A stretch of 22,928 bases of DNA from Bacteroidota bacterium (GTDB taxonomy: Bacteria > Bacteroidota > Bacteroidia > Bacteroidales > Prolixibacteraceae). This document shows, piece by piece, positions 21,296-22,928 of the stretch. The notes below the pieces were generated by a model, which made no database searches, was not told the DNA's origin, and saw nothing but the letters and a program-made list of their open reading frames with translations. Every line of letters begins with the position of its first letter. Position 1 is the stretch's first letter. Location of the stretch: positions 1-22,928 of the forward strand of contig DAOVTY010000013.1 of the NCBI GenBank assembly GCA_030632865.1, written 5' to 3'. Position numbers and translations under genes: made by a program.

Positions 21296-22897
21296 ATGAA
21301 ACGCCGTAGCTTTTTTAAAACTACAGTATTAAGTGGAACAACACTTGCACTTACAGGTGTTGCTGGTTGTACAACAGGAACAGATCAAAAAATAAAAACT
21401 GATTTATCAGATTTCGAACTCAACGAAATTACTGTTGACAAATTGCAGCAAAAAATGAAGTTGGGAGAATTGACATCAGTCGATATTTGCAAAAAATATT
21501 TGGCAAGAATCAAAGAAATAGACCCATTTTTAAAATCGGTAATCGAACTAAATCCCGATGCATTAGAAATCGCAGAATCCTTAGATAATGAGCGAGACAG
21601 TGGAAAAATTCGTGGTCCACTTCACGGGATTCCCATTCTTTTTAAAGATAATATTGACACTGGAGACAAAATGCAAACCACCGCAGGCTCATTAGCCTTA
21701 GAGGGAAATATTGCACCAAAAGATGCTTTCATTATAAAAAAAATGCGTGATGCAGGCGCTGTAGTTTTGGGAAAAACCAATTTAAGCGAATGGGCAAATT
21801 TCCGTTCTACAAATTCGTCTAGTGGATGGAGTGGTCGCGGTGGACAAGTTCGTAATCCATTTTGTTTAGACAGAAGTCCGTGTGGCTCGAGTGCCGGAAC
21901 AGGAGCAGCAGTTTCGGCAAACTTGTGCGCCATAGGAATTGGTACTGAAACTAATGGTTCTATTGTTTGCCCTTCGGGAATTAACGGAGTAGTTGGAATA
22001 AAACCTACTTTAGGTATTTGGAGCAGGCAGGGAATTATCCCGATTGCACATAGCCAGGACACTGCAGGACCAATGGCTCGGACAGTAAAAGATGCCGCAA
22101 TTTTATTGGGAGCTTTGGCTGAATTTGATTCAAATGATGCTGAAACTCATATTGAAAAAGGAGAAATATTTTCAGATTATACTCAGTTCCTTAATTTGGA
22201 TGGATTAAAAGGAAAGCGAATTGGAATTGCTTCTCAAATGATTCCCTCGAACCGAAAAGTAAAAGAAGTTTTTGACAAAGCTGTTGAAGCCATAAAAGAT
22301 GCCGGCGCTGATATTATCGATTCTGTGGAATTTGAGCACAATAGAAAATGGGGAAAACCATCATATCAGGTTTTACTTTATGAATTTAAAGCTGATTTGA
22401 ATACATATCTGCAAAAACATCCAAATGCCTCAGTAAAATCTATGGCAGAAATAATAGAATTCAATAAAAAAAACGCAGATAAAGAGATGCCTTGGTTTGA
22501 TCAGGAGATATTTGACATGGCACAAGAAAAAGGCGATTTAAATACAGAAGAGTATTTGGAGGCATTGAAAAACTCGAAGTTATTTGCAGGGAAAGAGGGA
22601 ATTGATAGAGTTATGAAAGAACATAATCTGGATGCAATAATTGCACAAACAAACGGCCCGGCTTGGAATATCGACTGGGTAAATGGCGACCACTTTAGTG
22701 GAGGAAGTTCATCGCCGGCTGCAATCTCCGGTTATCCTAACATTACTGTTCCAATGGGTTTTGTTGAAGAATTACCAATTGGAATTTCATTTTTCGGGAA
22801 AGCATGGAGCGAACCAAAATTGTTGGAAATTGCTTATGCCTTTGAACAAACTACAAAGCACCGAAAGTCGCCGGGATTTAAGAAATCGCTGATGTAA
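21296..22897 (+). CDS. Amidase-signature hydrolase, predicted Tat-exported lipoprotein
   Basis: This is a 533-residue member of the amidase signature family, which hydrolyses amide bonds with a Ser-cisSer-Lys triad. The lysine is K117 (PILFKDNID), the cis-serine lies in CGSSAGTGAA (S198), and the nucleophile is S222 in GTETNGSIVCPSGINGVVGIKPT. The N-terminus MKRRSFFKTTVLSGTTLALTGVAGC has a twin-arginine motif (RRSFFK), a hydrophobic stretch and a VAGC lipobox with C25, suggesting export by Tat and lipid attachment. A signal peptide excludes the cytoplasmic GatA role, although GatA is the best-known relative. GatB and GatC are not nearby. The substrate is unknown; peptide amides or other small amides outside the cytoplasm are possible. 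It starts 32 bases after ruvC with no clear promoter of its own. The gene is complete, ending 31 bases before the window edge. Confidence 0.92.
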   Translation: MKRRSFFKTTVLSGTTLALTGVAGCTTGTDQKIKTDLSDFELNEITVDKLQQKMKLGELTSVDICKKYLARIKEIDPFLKSVIELNPDALEIAESLDNERDSGKIRGPLHGIPILFKDNIDTGDKMQTTAGSLALEGNIAPKDAFIIKKMRDAGAVVLGKTNLSEWANFRSTNSSSGWSGRGGQVRNPFCLDRSPCGSSAGTGAAVSANLCAIGIGTETNGSIVCPSGINGVVGIKPTLGIWSRQGIIPIAHSQDTAGPMARTVKDAAILLGALAEFDSNDAETHIEKGEIFSDYTQFLNLDGLKGKRIGIASQMIPSNRKVKEVFDKAVEAIKDAGADIIDSVEFEHNRKWGKPSYQVLLYEFKADLNTYLQKHPNASVKSMAEIIEFNKKNADKEMPWFDQEIFDMAQEKGDLNTEEYLEALKNSKLFAGKEGIDRVMKEHNLDAIIAQTNGPAWNIDWVNGDHFSGGSSSPAAISGYPNITVPMGFVEELPIGISFFGKAWSEPKLLEIAYAFEQTTKHRKSPGFKKSLM

Positions 22898-22928
22898 AAA
22901 TTAATTTATTTGAACTGCCATTATTTAA

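Noticed and set aside
1..22928. Mobile elements, CRISPR arrays, defence or phage genes
   Set aside because: No transposase, integrase, spaced direct repeats, restriction, toxin-antitoxin or phage-like proteins were seen; nearly all genes are conserved housekeeping genes.

Overview
This window is a chromosomal housekeeping stretch from a member of the Bacteroidetes (Bacteroidota), most likely a Bacteroidales/Marinilabiliales-type lineage. The lineage call rests on several things seen here: AT-rich DNA; start codons without Shine-Dalgarno sequences; promoters of the TTTG-N19-21-TAnnTTTG type; a fused lpxC-fabZ gene; a DUF3098-type gene between ftsX and uppP; and the gene order (HD phosphohydrolase)-lpxD-lpxC/fabZ-lpxA. 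The species cannot be named from this sequence alone. I see no mobile element, CRISPR array, tRNA or rRNA.

Layout. (1) 1-582, minus: rplM followed by the start of rpsI, driven by a strong promoter at 718-748. (2) 967-4839, plus: ftsX, a small DUF3098-type membrane protein, uppP, truB and queA. These serve cell division, lipid-carrier recycling and tRNA modification. The block closes with a perfect 21-bp terminator hairpin that probably works in both directions. (3) 5074-7866, minus: a 930-residue membrane-anchored protein with a DUF3352-like N-terminal part and seven regularly spaced repeats that look like a beta-propeller. (4) 8091-12859, minus: the classical rimP-nusA-infB operon, with a well-matched promoter, a structured leader and a terminator at 8046-8069. 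(5) 13125-17668, plus: an HD-domain phosphohydrolase, then the lipid A operon lpxD, lpxC-fabZ, lpxA, ending in a strong terminator. (6) 17949-22897, plus: a secreted TPR protein, an EamA-family transporter and ruvC, joined by overlapping reading frames, then a predicted Tat-exported lipoprotein amidase.

Together the genes cover translation, envelope lipid biogenesis (uppP, lpxD, lpxC-fabZ, lpxA), division and DNA repair. Four of the computed longest frames begin at a TTG or GTG upstream of the better-supported start: ftsX, truB, rimP and the HD gene. I moved those starts and give the reasons in each entry; rplM was moved as well.

I did not find a new defence or mobile system. The least-understood items are the large propeller protein, the TPR protein, the rimP leader RNA, the paired palindromes between rplM and ftsX, and an unusual glutamate at an active-site position of LpxA.
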